Of a DNA stretch of 64,000 nucleotides, positions 22,700 through 35,258 are shown piece after piece (within the stretch, counting starts at the first letter, position 1; every line of letters starts with the position of its first letter). A program made the position numbers and the translations under genes. The DNA is taken from the NCBI RefSeq assembly GCF_001540865.1, contig NW_017893363.1:34068-98067 (forward strand), in the 5' to 3' direction. Under the pieces are notes generated by a model that saw only the letters and a list, made by a program, of their open reading frames with translations, searched no databases and was not told the DNA's origin. This DNA is from Ananas comosus. Its lineage: Eukaryota > Streptophyta > Magnoliopsida > Poales > Bromeliaceae.

Positions 22700-22976
22700 T
22701 GTGCTGCCACCAGAGGCGCCGCAATGCCCTCACCCTCAGTCGCAACTGGCGCGCGAGCCGAGGGTGCAGGCGGATCACGACCCTCGGCTGCCATCGCGGC
22801 CGCCGCCGCCATCTGTCGCTCTACAAGCCCTTGCAGCTGCTGCACTGCGCCAACTAGCACAATCATCTGTGCCCGCAGCTCTTGCACTTCGCTTGACCCG
22901 GCTTGCTCAGCTTGCTTAGGAACCTCCGGCGGTGGTGCCGGAATGGACCTACGCACATAGCCTCTCGGAGACATTC
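22700..22976 (-). pseudogene. gag: Element 3 gag, N-terminal piece
   Basis: Minus-strand frame starting near MSPRGYVRRS (about 22974) continues through EVQELRAQMIVLVGAVQQL and LVERQMAAAAAM to IAAPLVAA at the TGTGC duplication. It resembles the N-terminal gag of element 2 (MSPRRYTHRS, ERQIAAAAAT). The other half lies at 19866-20028. Confidence 0.85.
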
Positions 22977-23327
22977 GTTCCTGAAACGCAACAAGTTGGT
23001 TAATTACCTTAACCCAACAACCTCGCGGCAATTACTAAACAATGCGACTCAACATTTAAAATCAGGCGGAAGTACACAAGCGTACTCATTCTAGACTCTC
23101 AGTGTCGTGTCGTCGGCCGTCGACACAACTACCTCAAGCCAATAACTAGTACTACTTGTATCCATCTCTAGCAACTACTAGAGACTCAACAACAACTTCG
23201 ACCCAATTGATCAACTTCCGCCGCCGTCATAGGTTCACGTTCTACTCACGCACCTATAACCTTAAGGTTCGCCGTCCTACGGTCTCCTAGCTCAGTCCTA
23301 GACTCTCTCTTTACTTGCTCTTAACTC

Positions 23328-23339
23328 GCTCTGATACCA
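23328..23339 (-). promoter_or_regulatory. Primer binding site of element 3
   Basis: TGGTATCAGAGC in element sense, seven bases from the LTR end at 23347. Confidence 0.85.
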
Positions 23340-23346
23340 TCTTATC

Positions 23347-23583
23347 TGTCACGTCCCGAGCCTGCTACCAATTTGGTCCGGCTTGGGCGCGTCGAACAGA
23401 CGCCGGACAGCACCTCCCCTGTCCGCCCAAGGCTAAACAACGCGATCGTGTAAAACAAGTGCCTAGGAAAACAATTTAAATACATACACAATCGAGCAAC
23501 AATAGCGAAAGCACAACCAGTGCTGAACAACCAAGAGCAAGCATCACAAGTAGAGCATATACAAGTGAATAAAACAGAGATAC
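23347..23583 (-). mobile_element. Element 3 5' LTR, terminal fragment
   Basis: It begins TGTCACGTCCCGAGCCTGC next to the primer site, and is interrupted after 237 bases by another LTR that begins TGTCACGCCCCCGG at 23584. Confidence 0.8.
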
Positions 23584-25915
23584 TGTCACGCCCCCGGGCC
23601 CAGCGGAAGCCTGCTCGGCGCGTGCCCAGACCCGTCATATGTCTAAAACATACTAGGCGTTTAAAACAAAACGATAAATAAGGCAATAAAAGAGAACATC
23701 TAGATGTATCAGAGCAAAGTGTATCTAGAAGCTACAAAAGGGAAGGGAACATAAAGTGAAATCCGCTATGTAAAAACATAAAGTAATACAATAAGAATCC
23801 CAAAAACGATAGCTAAATAAGGTACACAGGTAGTCTCTATACATGGTACAAAACTCTCTCTCTCACAAAAATTAAAAAGAAGAGAGTGACCACCTAGGAG
23901 CAACAATAAGCTCCGCTATCTAGATATGCGACTCCCTTGCCGCGATCCCGTGCCTCCGCCGGTGCCGAAGGCTCTGAAAAAAAAAATCATAAAACAGAGG
24001 GCGTGAGAACTATTGAATAATAGTTTCCAGTGGGCAATTACCGGCTTCAGTGAAATGCACCACTAAAAAAGGGGGTCACTAAGCAGATATAAACAAGAGC
24101 AATATGTACGACAAGTAAATAACCATGAATATTTGCTACCACATGATATCTCTACTTAGCATGATTTAGCATAAGTAAGAAAGGCTATTCTCATATGAAT
24201 GTACCCAAGCATCGCTAGTATGATGTCCATAAGTCAAATAGTAAAGATGTCATTGTTTACTATTCTAATCAATGTACACATGGCATGATGAATACTCCAA
24301 GTCAAATCTGAAGAGACCCACCTAAACGCTGTCTGGCCCTGAGACCCACCCGTAGGCTGTCTGGCCGGTGCCGAGCTTAATGGCCCCGTGGTAGTCAACA
24401 TCCCCACTCTAGGAATGAGCCTAGCCCACGGCAATCCACTTCGGCGCCCAATCCCGCACGGCGAATATGTATCGCGATGGCCATCTCCGGAGTGCCGACT
24501 TGTAGGGAGCGACCCTCACAAGCATGTGCGAATGAGCACAATGGCAAGTAGCGCAAGATCCGTCTCAAGTACCAAATCCTCATGTCTAAAAACATGGAAT
24601 ATATATATCGAATGTCTCAACGGCCTATCTCTATGTTATCATGTCTCTAATATGAAATATAGCAGATATTCAATGGCCTATCACTATGTCTTTATGTTGC
24701 AATTTCACAGTTTACTATGTCAAGTGCTCCTTTATGGCATTTTTGTCCACTAAGTCCAAATATGAGTTTATTGTTTGCAAATGATAATTTAAGCAATTTC
24801 TAACATAAGAGATATGTTTCCAAGTCACTAGCACGAACATTTCTCACATGCATGAATTCTACCGATAGTGCTCTACTATATAGAGTGAAATTTTCATGAT
24901 ACATAAGGCATACATTTTAAGTGTTCTAAAATTCACATAAATCCTATCTAGCATGGATTTGCATTCAAAAAGACGTTACGACAAGTAAAGCAAACGTGGG
25001 GGCCATTTTGCCCCGTTCTCATAAAGCCAAACCCACCACAACTCTTGCGCTCCTTTGTTTGCTCCAACGAAGGTGTCCACTAGTCTCCTAGCACCCTAGA
25101 GATGTAGGAACAAGGGTTAAACGAACCTTACGATCAACCCTAAGCTTAATCAATAAGCAACATAGGCTAAGGTAGAGAAACTCACCTCAAGTGAAGAAAT
25201 CCTCTCTCAAGCTCAAAATGGGAGTTAAAGTTCTTCAAATCCAACCTAAATAAAGGTTCTAAACCCATCAATTAGGTTTCAAAATCCTCAAATCAAAAAT
25301 CCCCAAAATAAATCCTAAATCCCAAAATCTAGGGTTTCATCTAATTTAAAGCTCCAAAACTAGGATCTAGAGGAAGGAAGCTAGTCACTTACCTCGAGGA
25401 TGCTCCAAACCAAGCTCAAAACCAAGTAGGGTTGAAGTTTGATCCTCCACGAAGCTTCAACCACGAGCTCCAAGCCACCAAGGTGAGAAATGAGGTTGAG
25501 GAAAATGCTCCAAAGCCTCCAAGCTAGCTCTCCTTCTACTCCTCCCTTTTCTTCTCCTTCTTCTTCTCCTTCTTCTTCTCTTTCTAGAGAGTGTAGAGAG
25601 AGTATGAGGGAGAGAAATGAGGGAAAGAGAGAAGAGAAAGGCTCTAAAAGCCTTCTAACGTAACAAAATCCTGATAAGCCTATCAACAATCCAATCTACA
25701 CACTGCCCGGGTTTGGGCAGTTTTCCTCCAGAGGGACCGGTTTCTCCCTGCCTGGGACCGGTCTCTCGGTTCGTCCCGCAAAACCAACGTTCGGGAACCG
25801 GTCTCTCCACGCATGGGACCGGTCTCTCCCCGCGTAGTCGCGCTCGGGGACCGATCTCATCCGCCAGGGATCGGTTGCCTCAAGTCCTACCGTAGCACTG
25901 TTCCGGGGGGGCCAG
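23584..25915 (-). mobile_element. Gypsy LTR (element 6 family), right end lost
   Basis: It opens TGTCACGCCCCCGGGCCCAG, and about 23584-25380 closely matches 52944-54736 (element 6 5' LTR), including the shared segments around 24340-24480 and 53690-53840. It has CT-rich sequence (about 25540-25590) and ACCGGT sites (25735-25830). Element 5 begins at 25916, so the sense start of this LTR is missing. No primer site or coding region belongs to it. Confidence 0.8.
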
Positions 25916-27582
25916 TGTAAGGTAGTGAATTCTCGAAATCCGAGAGTTGTACTTCCTCCAGGATCAACTATTTGTCGAGTGGATACCCTTTGGGGAAGTT
26001 AAAGATGTCCAAAGCACGAAAAGTGCCTTGGAGTGGAGTCAACGAGAGCAAATGGTGCAAACTGCATCATTGGGCTGATGTTACTCTCGGGGACCGGTCT
26101 CTGGAGGTGAGGGACCGGTTCCATCGGCTGGGTGTAGCGGGGTTGCTTGATACAACTGGTCCCTGGCAGGGAGGGACCGGTTCCCAAACGTGGTTCCACC
26201 GAGAAATGCCGAAATTTGGCTAAGTCCTGAAAATCGAGCTCTCGGGGACCGGTCTCTCAGGTGAGGACCGGTCTCTCCGGGGGAGAGCGGTTCCTGAATG
26301 CGTGCGCCCGGGAGAGGCTCTCGGGGACCGGTCCCAAGTCGGGGAGACCGGTCCCTCTGCGCGAATTCTGCCCAGTAAGGGCTGTGCAAGGATGGAAAAG
26401 TGGAGGGGCTTAAATACAAAATGGCCATCATATGAAGGGTGTATATGGAAAATTACCCTCTCCCCCTCTCATTCTCATCCCCTCATCTCTTTCCCTCTCT
26501 GACACTCTCTTGCTCTCTCTCTCTCTCTAGAAAGAAAAGGAAGAAGAGAAGGAGGAGAAGAAGAAAAGGGAAAAGAAGGAGGAGAAGAAGGTGGAGAAGA
26601 AGAAGGAGATCAAGGAGAAGGCTTTGAGCATCTTCCTCTCTTTCTCTTCTCTCCATTGGTGTAGCTCAAGAGGTAAGCTACAAACCCTATCTTGTAGAAC
26701 TTAGGGTTTTTGGGCTTTGAGCTTTTGAAATGGGTCAAATGGACCTCTAGCATGCTTCTAAATAGACCAATGCTAGAATCTAAGGTTTTATTGGGTGGTT
26801 TGCTATAGGTGCAAACCTAGGGCACCCAAATAGGGTTTTTGGTAAAGTATGAGGTTGATCTTATTTGAGGCGTCGTAAACCTAATTGGTAGGTCACAAAA
26901 CGCGGGGGCGAAGTCGATTTCGCAAATCGTTGAGTGGATTAGGAGCTATCGGCGAAATACGGCCGATTTAGCATTGTCTTGGACCAAGGAAGGCTAAAGC
27001 CTTTTCGTAAAGTTCGCCGAGGATCATTTCTAAAGCCTCTACATCGGTAAAAGGTGGGGGGTGCCATCCCGAAGCTTTTGAACTCCTTTCTATGTCTTAG
27101 ATTGCATTTAATCTCATCTCTCACATGTTGCATTGTAGGATTGCATAGTAAAACCTTTTCTTATGCTTTCTAATTGATAACCTGGTGTACTTGGAACGCT
27201 TGGTAACTTAGATAGGTGAGGATTGGGTCGGAACGTGGATCCTATGATGCGAAAGAAAAGAAATGAACCCGATGGGGGTTGGTAACATAGAAAGTAGTGT
27301 TTAATGTTAAAGAACAAACGAGTGGCATCCAAATGCTAAAGAATAACGAGTGCCATTAATGTAGTGTGAATGACACTAGAGGTTTGAGAACCTAGGGATA
27401 GGTGTATCCCTTAGAAAATGCCTTGTGGATAAAGAACTTAGTAAACCTAAGTACCCTCACCTGGAGAGGTTGTCGATGAGCTATTGTGATAATGACCCTA
27501 GTTGTAGGGCATCCTCACTTGGAGAGAATTTGATTCGGTTGTTGATCCTAGTTGTAGTGTATCCTCACTTGGAGAGGATAGA

Positions 27583-30076
27583 TGTGAGGAAGTGAATTCT
27601 CGAAATTCGAGGATTGTACTTCATCCAGGATCGACTAACTGTCGAGAGTGTACCCTTTGTGGGAGTTGGAATGTCCAAAACACAAAAAGGTGCTTTGGAG
27701 TTGAGTTCGCGAGAGCAATTGGTGCAAACTGCACTTTTGGGCTGATGTTGCTCTCGGGGACCGGTCTCTGGAGGTGAGAGACTGGTTCCCTTGGCTGGGT
27801 GTTGCGGGGTTGCATGATGCAACCGGTCCCTGGCAGGAGGGACTGGTTCCCGAACGTTGTTCCAGCGAGAAATGCCAAAAATTGGCTAAGTCCTGAAAAT
27901 TTAGCTCTCGGGGACCGGTCTCTCAGGCGAGGACCGATCTCCTAAGGACCGGTCTCCCGGGGAGAGACCGGTTCCCGAACGCGTGCGCCCGAGGGAGGCC
28001 CTCGGGGACCGGTCCCAAGTCGGGGAGACCGGTCCCTCCGCTCGAGAATTGTCCAGTGAGGGCAGTGTAAAGGACTAAAAGTTGAGGGGCTTTTATGCAA
28101 AATGGCATTTATTTGAGTGGGCTGCGCCCTCTCTCTCCCTCACACTCTCATTTTCTCCCTCTCATTCTCTCTCATTGCTCCCTCTCTCTCTCTAGAAAAG
28201 AAAGAACAAAAAAGAAGGAGGAGAAGAAAGAGAAGAAGAAGAAGGAGGAGAAGAAGAAGAAGAAGGAGGAGAACAAGATAAAGAAGGCTTTGGGCAACTT
28301 CATCTCCCTCTCCTCTTCTCTTTGGTGTAGCTCTTGAGGTAGGCTACTAAACCCTAGGTTGTAGAATGTAGGGTTTTGGGTTTTTATGCTTTGGAATGGG
28401 TCAAATGGACCCTAAGCTTGCTTCAAAATAGATCAATCCTAAGAAATCTAGGGATTTATTGGTGGTTTGCTATAGGTGCAAACCTAGGGCTCCAAAATGG
28501 AGTTTTTTGTAAAAGTATGAGATTGATCTCATTTGAAGCCTTGGAAACCCTATTGATAGGTCACAAAACACGGGGGCGAAGTCGGTTTTAGCATTCGGCG
28601 AACCAACGTGAAGTTCTCGGCAAAATCGGGCCGGGCTAGTGTTGATTCGGGCGAGGAAGGCTAAAGCCTTTTTGTAAAGTTCGCCAAGAAGAATTTCCCA
28701 AGCCTCTACATCAATTAAAGGTGGGGGGTGCCATCCCGAAGCTTTCGAACTCCTTTCTATGTCTTAGATTGCATTTTAATTTCATCTCTTCATGTTGCAT
28801 TGTAGGATTGCATAGTAGTACCATTCCTTATGCTTTCTAAATGATAACCTAGTGTATTTGGAACGCTTGGTAGCTAGATAAGTGAGGATTGGGTCAGAAT
28901 GTGGATCCTATGATGCTAAAGATAGAGATGAACCCGATGGGGGTGTTGATGACATAGAAAGTATTGTTAATGTTAAAGAACAAACGAGTGGGGCATCCAA
29001 ACATTGAATGATGACGAGTGGCATTAATGTAGTGTAAATGACACTAGAGGTCGATGGATCTAGGGATAGGTGGATCCCCTAGAAAATGCCTTGTGAACAA
29101 TGAATTTAGAAACGCTAAATAGCATTGCATGAATGTCAGGAACAAATGATCCCGCGAGAGATATTGACCCTAGTGGTAGGGCTTCCTCACTTGGAGAGGA
29201 TTTGATTGGGTTGTGGACCCCAGGTATAGTGCATCCTCACTTAGAGAGGATTTGATTGGGTTGTGGACCCTAGTGATAGTGCTTCCTCACTTGGAGAGGA
29301 TTCGATTGGGTATTGACCCTTTATGTAGGGTATCCTCACTTGGAGAGGATAGATCTAGCTCACAGTCTGCGTTTGGGATGGTAAAGCCATCCAATCCCCA
29401 CATGGAGGGGATTGTCGTCGAGTACTCCGGAGTGTCGCGCGATTAGGACCACTTGGAGGTCCGGACCACTTGGAGGTCTGGACCACATGGAGGTCCGCAG
29501 ACGGTCCCCGGCTTGGGTGCACTTGGAGCTCCCTCCCCACTTTGGGATTGAAAGGTGAGTCATTAGGCGGCCGAGCCCACTGGGAACTATGGAAGATAGT
29601 TCTCACCCCACTCTATTTCCAGTGGTAGGTACAGGATTCCGAGAGAGGACCGCGGCAAGGGCATCGCGCTCGACTAGTGAGACCGTGGTAGTATAGTAGC
29701 TTTCCTTTTTGCATTAGTCACCTATGTATTGAGAGAGATCATTGTAGGTGACGATTGGAGAGCTATGTATTTTGGATGAAAAATGTAATCATTTAAAGAT
29801 AGTGATGTAAATGAGAATGACGGAACTATCGTAATAGTTAGCAAGTACTCTCTTTATTTCACTTGTTTATCTTATGGATTGCTTGCTCTTTATATTGTTG
29901 GCACTGTTTGTGCCCCTGTGAATGTGTATGTTTAGAATTTAATTTCCTGGGTAAATTTTTGTACACATTCCTGTTGTGGAGCCTTGGGCGGACATGGGAG
30001 GTGCTGTCCGTTCGGCGGCCTGTCGCCGCGGCCGAACCGTGCCAAATTGGTAGTGGTTTCGGGGCGGGGCGTGACA
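27583..30076 (+). repeat. 5' LTR of element 4
   Basis: TGTGAGGAAGTGAATTC ... GGGGCGTGACA. It has ACCGGT palindromes at about 27757-28035, a CT-rich block then a GA-rich block (28125-28275), and four 50-bp minisatellite units (about 29165-29355). An internal deletion at about 29564 removes the GATA microsatellite and the 32-bp unit present in related LTRs. Confidence 0.92.
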
Positions 30077-30083
30077 ACTGTTT

Positions 30084-30095
30084 TGGTATCAGAGT
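30084..30095 (+). promoter_or_regulatory. Primer binding site of element 4
   Basis: TGGTATCAGAGT, one mismatch from the initiator-Met tRNA complement, eight bases (30077-30084) after the 5' LTR end. Confidence 0.85.
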
Positions 30096-30411
30096 AATAA
30101 GAGCAAGTAAAGAGAGAGTCTAGGATGACCTAGGAGGCCCTAGGTTGGTAAGCCCTAAGGTTATAGGTGCGTGAGCGGAACGTGAACCTATAGCGACGGC
30201 GGAAGTTAATTCGATTGGGTCGAAGTTGGTAATATATCTCTAGTTGTGATTAGAGACGGATTCAAGTGGTATGAGTTCTTGTCTTGAGGTGTTTATATCG
30301 GCGGCCGACGACATGATACCAAGAGCCTAGAACGAGTGCACTTGTGTGCTTCCGCCCGATTTTGTGGTTGAGTTGTCATGTGTCGTAAATGCGACGAGGT
30401 TATTGGTTAAG

Positions 30412-33400
30412 ATGACTGGCCAAGTAATTGCGTTTCAGGGACTAATGTCTCCAAGACGCTACACACGTAGAACTGCCCTAGTACCGACTCCTGAGGTGCC
30501 TGAGCAGGAGGAACCGAGCGTGATCGATCGGTTGTAAGCGCAAGTGACCGCGCTGACCAATGTGGTACAGCGCCAGGAGACCAGATTCGAGCGGCTCCAG
30601 GATCTATTGGAGCGGCAGATCGCGGCGGCGGCTGCGACTGCGACGGCAAATGAAGGCGGTGGCCTGCCCGCACCCTCGACTCACATACCTAGAGCGGCAG
30701 AGGGTGAGGGCATAGCGGCGGTTCCGGTGACGGCGCGCCCACCGCCAGCAATCGCACCACAGGCGGCATCGGGATCGGCTACACCCGATGTGTCGGCCGA
30801 AGACGTGGACAGAGAGCGCGCATTGGCGGCTCCTATCAAGTTCAACAAGTTCCATCCGCCAACCTTTGAGGGTGAGAAGGTGGAACTAGAGATGGTCGAG
30901 TCTTGGATCGACTCGATGGAAACCGTCTTCGACGACTTACGTACCTTGGAAAGGGACAAAGTGTATCTCACCACCCATTGCTTAGAAAAGGCGGCGAAGG
31001 TTTGGTGGAAGCGCGTTAGACGGGATCGGCTTCCCGGCCTTCCGCCGATGCTGTGGGAAGAATTCAAGCAGGAGATGTTCGCCAACTATTTCCCCGACAC
31101 ACTAAAGCGGAAGCTCAAGGAGAAATTCCGCAAGCTCGAACAAGGGGACCGCTCAGTGGCGGAGTATGAACAAGAATTCTCCCATATTATCGGTTGTGTC
31201 CCGGATGTTGTAAAGGATGACCGGGACCGGGCCGAGTGGTTCTTGTGAGGACTTCGGCCGGGAATCTATAAGGCCGTGCAAATACTCAAGCTCACGACCT
31301 TTGCGGAGGTCTTCGACGGAGCGCTATGGGCGGAGCACGGAGATGCCCACGTTCTGGAGAAGCGTGAGGCTTTGGTCGAGTCCAAGGACAAGGGCAAGAA
31401 ACGCCAAGGTGGCGGTAGTTCGGGGGGACAGACACGTTACAAGAAGCCCCCGAAGTATGCGCGCGCTCAACAGAAGAGCGGTGGAGTGCGGCGTTGCATG
31501 ATATGCGGCGGAGACCACCCGGTCTCACGCTGTGAACAAGGCCGAGGCAAGTGCTACAAGTGCAGGCAGCCGAGGCACTTTATTCGAGATTGCCCGGGAG
31601 GAGGAGCCTCACCTGCCCCCTCGATTGCATCGGCGCCGGTGATTCCGGCTCACTATGGAGGAGCTCCACCGACGGCCGCGTCGACTGGACGCGCGATGAT
31701 GCCGCGTCAACCTGAGGTGACGCGATCGGCCCCGAGCGGACGGGTATTCGCCGCTCAGGTCCAGGCTGAGGAACCTGCGGAGGCGGAGGAGCATCGCCTT
31801 GTGGCAGGTATGGTTCTAATTAATGGAGTTCGTTCCAGGGCTTTATTTGATACAGGAGCCACGCATTCATTCATAAGTAGATCATTCGCACGCATGCATG
31901 GCATACATATAGAGGCGAGTGACAAGTAGCGAGTGGAGGGCCCTGGGTCGACGTTTAACACTTACTCGGAGTGTGCGTCATGTCCCGTACAAATAGGTGA
32001 CTGGATTATGCCTATCCGGACACTAGAACTCTAGAAGCTTGAGGCTTATGATATTATTCTGGGCATGGACTGGCTATCGAAGTATCACGCAACGACTGAC
32101 TGCAAGAGCAGGGTGATCACATTCCGTGAGCCAGGACAAGAGGAGTTCACCTATCGGGCTTGTCAAAGCTCGTGCTTCGTCGCGACGGTGTCGGCGACAA
32201 GTGCAAGGAAATTAGTCAACAGCGGTTGCACGGCGTTCTTGGCGACTATTGTGGAAGTGGAACGGATAGCTCCAACATTAGAGGAGTTAGCTGTGGTGCG
32301 GGAGTTCCTGGATGTGTTTCCTGCGGAGTTGCCGGGGATACCACCGGATCGGGAGATTGAGTTCGTCATAGACTTGGTTCCCGGTACCGCACCGATCTCG
32401 AAGGCTCCGTACCGAATGGCGCCGGCGGAATTGAAGGAGTTGAGGAGTCAACTGCAAGACCTCCTCGACAGGCAATTTATCCGGCCAAGTGTATCACCGT
32501 GGGGAGCCTCGGTATTGTTTGTACGGAAGAAGGATGGATCGTTCCGACTCTGCGTGGATTATCGAGAGTTGAACAGAGTCACGATCAAGAACAAGTACCC
32601 GCTACCCCGAATCGATGACTTGTTCGATCAGTTGCAGGGGTCGTGTGTGTACTCAAAGATAGATTTGCAATCTGGCTATCACCAACTGAAGATCAAGCAG
32701 GAGGATGTGCAGAAAACTACGTTTCGTACGCGGTATGGACACTACGAATTCACGGTCATGCCATTTGGACTCACGAATGCTCCAGCGGTCTTTATGGATT
32801 TGATGAACCGTGTCTTCAAGAAGTATTTGGATCGATTTGTCGTGGTCTTCATAGACGACATATTGGTCTATTCTCGTAGCGACGAGGAACATGCCGAGCA
32901 TTTGAGAATAGTGCTTCAAGTCCTTCGGGAGGAGAAGCTATATGCTAAGCTGAAGAAGTGTGACTTTTGGCTTCGCGAGGTCGCCTTCTTAGGGCATGTG
33001 ATTTCCGCGGGTGGAGTTTCTGTAGACCCGAGGAAACTTGAGGCAATTAAGGATTGGCCGCGCCCGACGAATGTCTCAGAGGTTCAAAGCTTCGTGGGCT
33101 TGGCGGGCTATTATAGGCGATTTGTGGAAGGCTTTTCCAAGATAGTGATTCCACTTACCTGTCAGACCCAGAAAGGCACCAAGTTCGTGTGGAGCGAAGA
33201 GTGCGGCCGAAGTTTTAATGAGTTGAAGCAAAGATTGACTTCGACCATGGTGCTCGCTCTACCGGTGCAGGGCGAAGACTTCGTAGTCTACAGCGATGCC
33301 TCCTATCTTGGGTTGGGGTGTGTGTTGATGGAAAACAGGAAAGTGATCGCCTATGCATCCCGTCAGCTGAAGAGCTATGAAAAGAATTACCCCATCCATG

Positions 33401-35187
33401 ATTTGGAGCTAGCGGCGGTGATTTTCGCCTTGAAGCTGTGGAGGCACTATTTATATGGTGCCCATTGTGAGATCTATACCGACCACAAGAGCTTGAAGTA
33501 CCTGTTCACCCAGAAGGAGCTCAACATGCGTCAGCGGCGGTGGTTAGAATTATTAAAGGATTATGATGTTGATATCCTCTACCGCCCCGGGAAGGCAAAT
33601 GTGGTCGCGGACGCACTAAGTAGAAAGTTGGCAAAGAACCTTGCTTTTGATGTTACCCAGCAAACACCCCTTTGGCCTGATATGGAGCGATTGAATCTTG
33701 AAGTGGTCGCTCTCGAGGTCCCGACTCAGTTGATGGCACTCGTTGTCCAACCAACCTTGTTGGACAGGATTAAAGATCTGCAACTCGCAGACCCAGAACT
33801 CCAAAAGGTGCGACGAAACATCGAGGAAAGGCGGGGCGGCGATTTCAAGGTAGACGCCGATTGTGCGCTTCAGTTTCGAAACCGATGGTGTGTACCGAAA
33901 GATGGAGAGCTTCGTGAATTGATTCTGCAAGAAGCACACCGATCGCCATATGCTGATCACCCGGGCGGCACCAAGATGTATCAAGGATTAAAGATGCACT
34001 ATTGGTGGCCGAGAATGAAGAGTGATATTGGACGCTTTGTGGCGAAGTGCTTAACATGCTAACAAGTGAAGGCCGAGCGTCGATTTCCAGCGGGAAAGCT
34101 TCAAAGCCTACCAATTCCCGTTTGGAAATGGGAGGATATATCGATGGACTTCGTGGTCGGCTTGCCTCACTCAACGGGCGGCCACGATGCAATTTGGGTA
34201 ATTGTGGATCGACTGACGAAGTCGGCTCACTTCTTGCCGATTCACACCACGTGGTTGGGTGACAAGTTAGCGTAGGTATACCTCGACGAGATAGTGAGAC
34301 TGCATGGGGTGCCGAAATCGATCGTGTCGGATCGTGACCCCCGGTTCACTTCATACTTCTAGAAGAGCCTGCAGGGAGCCCTTGGCACACGGCTCGACTT
34401 TAGCACCGCATTTCATCCTCAAACTGATGGGCAAACAGAGAGAACTATTCAAACTCTGGAGGACATGTTGCGAGCGTGTGTCATCGACTATAAGGGAAGT
34501 TGGTGTGACCACCTACCTATGGCCGAGTTTGCCTACAACAACAGTTATCATGCTAGTGTGGAGATGGCACCGTTCAAGGCTCTCTATGGGCGGACGTGTC
34601 CATCTCCTATACACTGGAGTGATGTAGGTGAGCGTGCTTAGTTCGGCCCAGATGTGTTGCGAGAAGCGGAAGAGAAAGTCCGTCTTGCTCGCAAGAGATT
34701 GCTTACGGCGCAGTCGAGGCAGCAAAGCTATGCAGATAGGTGCCGTCGAGATATAGAATTCGCGGTGGGCGACCGCCTGTTCTTGAAAGTTTCACCGATG
34801 CGGGGTGTGAAGCGGTTTGGAGTGCGGGAAAAACTAAGTCCCCGATACATTGGACCATATGAGATATTAGAGCGAGTCGGCACGGTGGCCTACCGACTAG
34901 CTCTACCGCCGAAGCTTGCGAATGTACACAATGTGTTCCATGTGTCCAATCTCCGCAAGTACATTCACGACCCCGAGCATGCAATGCTATATGAGCCGCC
35001 GGAACTCCAAGGTAACTTGAGCTATGAAGAGTTTCCGGTGGGGATTATCGCCCGAGAGGTGCGAAAGTTGAGGCATCGAGAAATTCCTTATGTAAAGGTC
35101 AGGTGGAGCAATCACGAGGATCGCGAAGCCACATGAGAACTCGAGGATCTAATGAGAAAGCACCATCCTCATCTATTTGAGGAGTAA
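30412..35187 (+). pseudogene. gag-pol: Element 4 gag-pol, nine in-frame stops, no frameshift
   Basis: From ATG 30412 (MTGQVIAFQGLMSPRR) to TAA 35185-35187 one frame of 1592 codons covers everything. It includes gag with capsid motif [15 protein letters not shown], zinc knuckle CYKCRQPRHFIRDC (about 31552-31593), protease LFDTGATHS (about 31846), RT FIDD (about 32848-32859), RNase H YSDAS (about 33286) and the integrase HHCC finger ending KCLTC at 34059. The catalytic integrase motifs MDF (about 34144) and SDRDPRF follow, then a chromodomain-like tail (REVRKLRHREIPYVKV). Premature stops start at 30535, 31246, 31927, 32032, 34060, 34273, 34360, 34639 and 35134. Compared with element 5 or element 1, eight are C-to-T or G-to-A changes (CAA, CAG, CGA or TGG to stop). 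No indel disturbs the frame. The encoded proteins would make the capsid and copy and insert the element, but this copy cannot make them whole. Confidence 0.93.
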
Positions 35188-35245
35188 GGTATGGATTTGA
35201 GTTAAAGTAAAGAATTGAGTTAGTTTCGAGGACGAAACTCCTTTT

Positions 35246-35258
35246 AAGGAGAGGAGGA
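35246..35258 (+). promoter_or_regulatory. Polypurine tract of element 4
   Basis: AAGGAGAGGAGGA followed by T immediately before the TG that opens the 3' LTR; all purine and in the expected place. Confidence 0.8.

Noticed and set aside
20024..22704. A CRISPR-like array from the repeated GACCGGTC motifs
   Set aside because: The motifs are short palindromes at irregular spacing inside plant LTRs; there are no uniform repeats and spacers and no cas genes.
24388..24753. Recurrent 121-residue frame MVVNIPTLGMSLAHGNPLRR (also 53761-54126 and, related, 48927-49199)
   Set aside because: It recurs because it lies in a conserved part of the same LTR family. It has no known domain and no coding signature beyond the shared LTR, so I do not call it a gene.
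32160..32360. Antisense and frame-shifted open frames within the gag-pol regions
   Set aside because: They overlap the conserved gag-pol frames and show no independent similarity.
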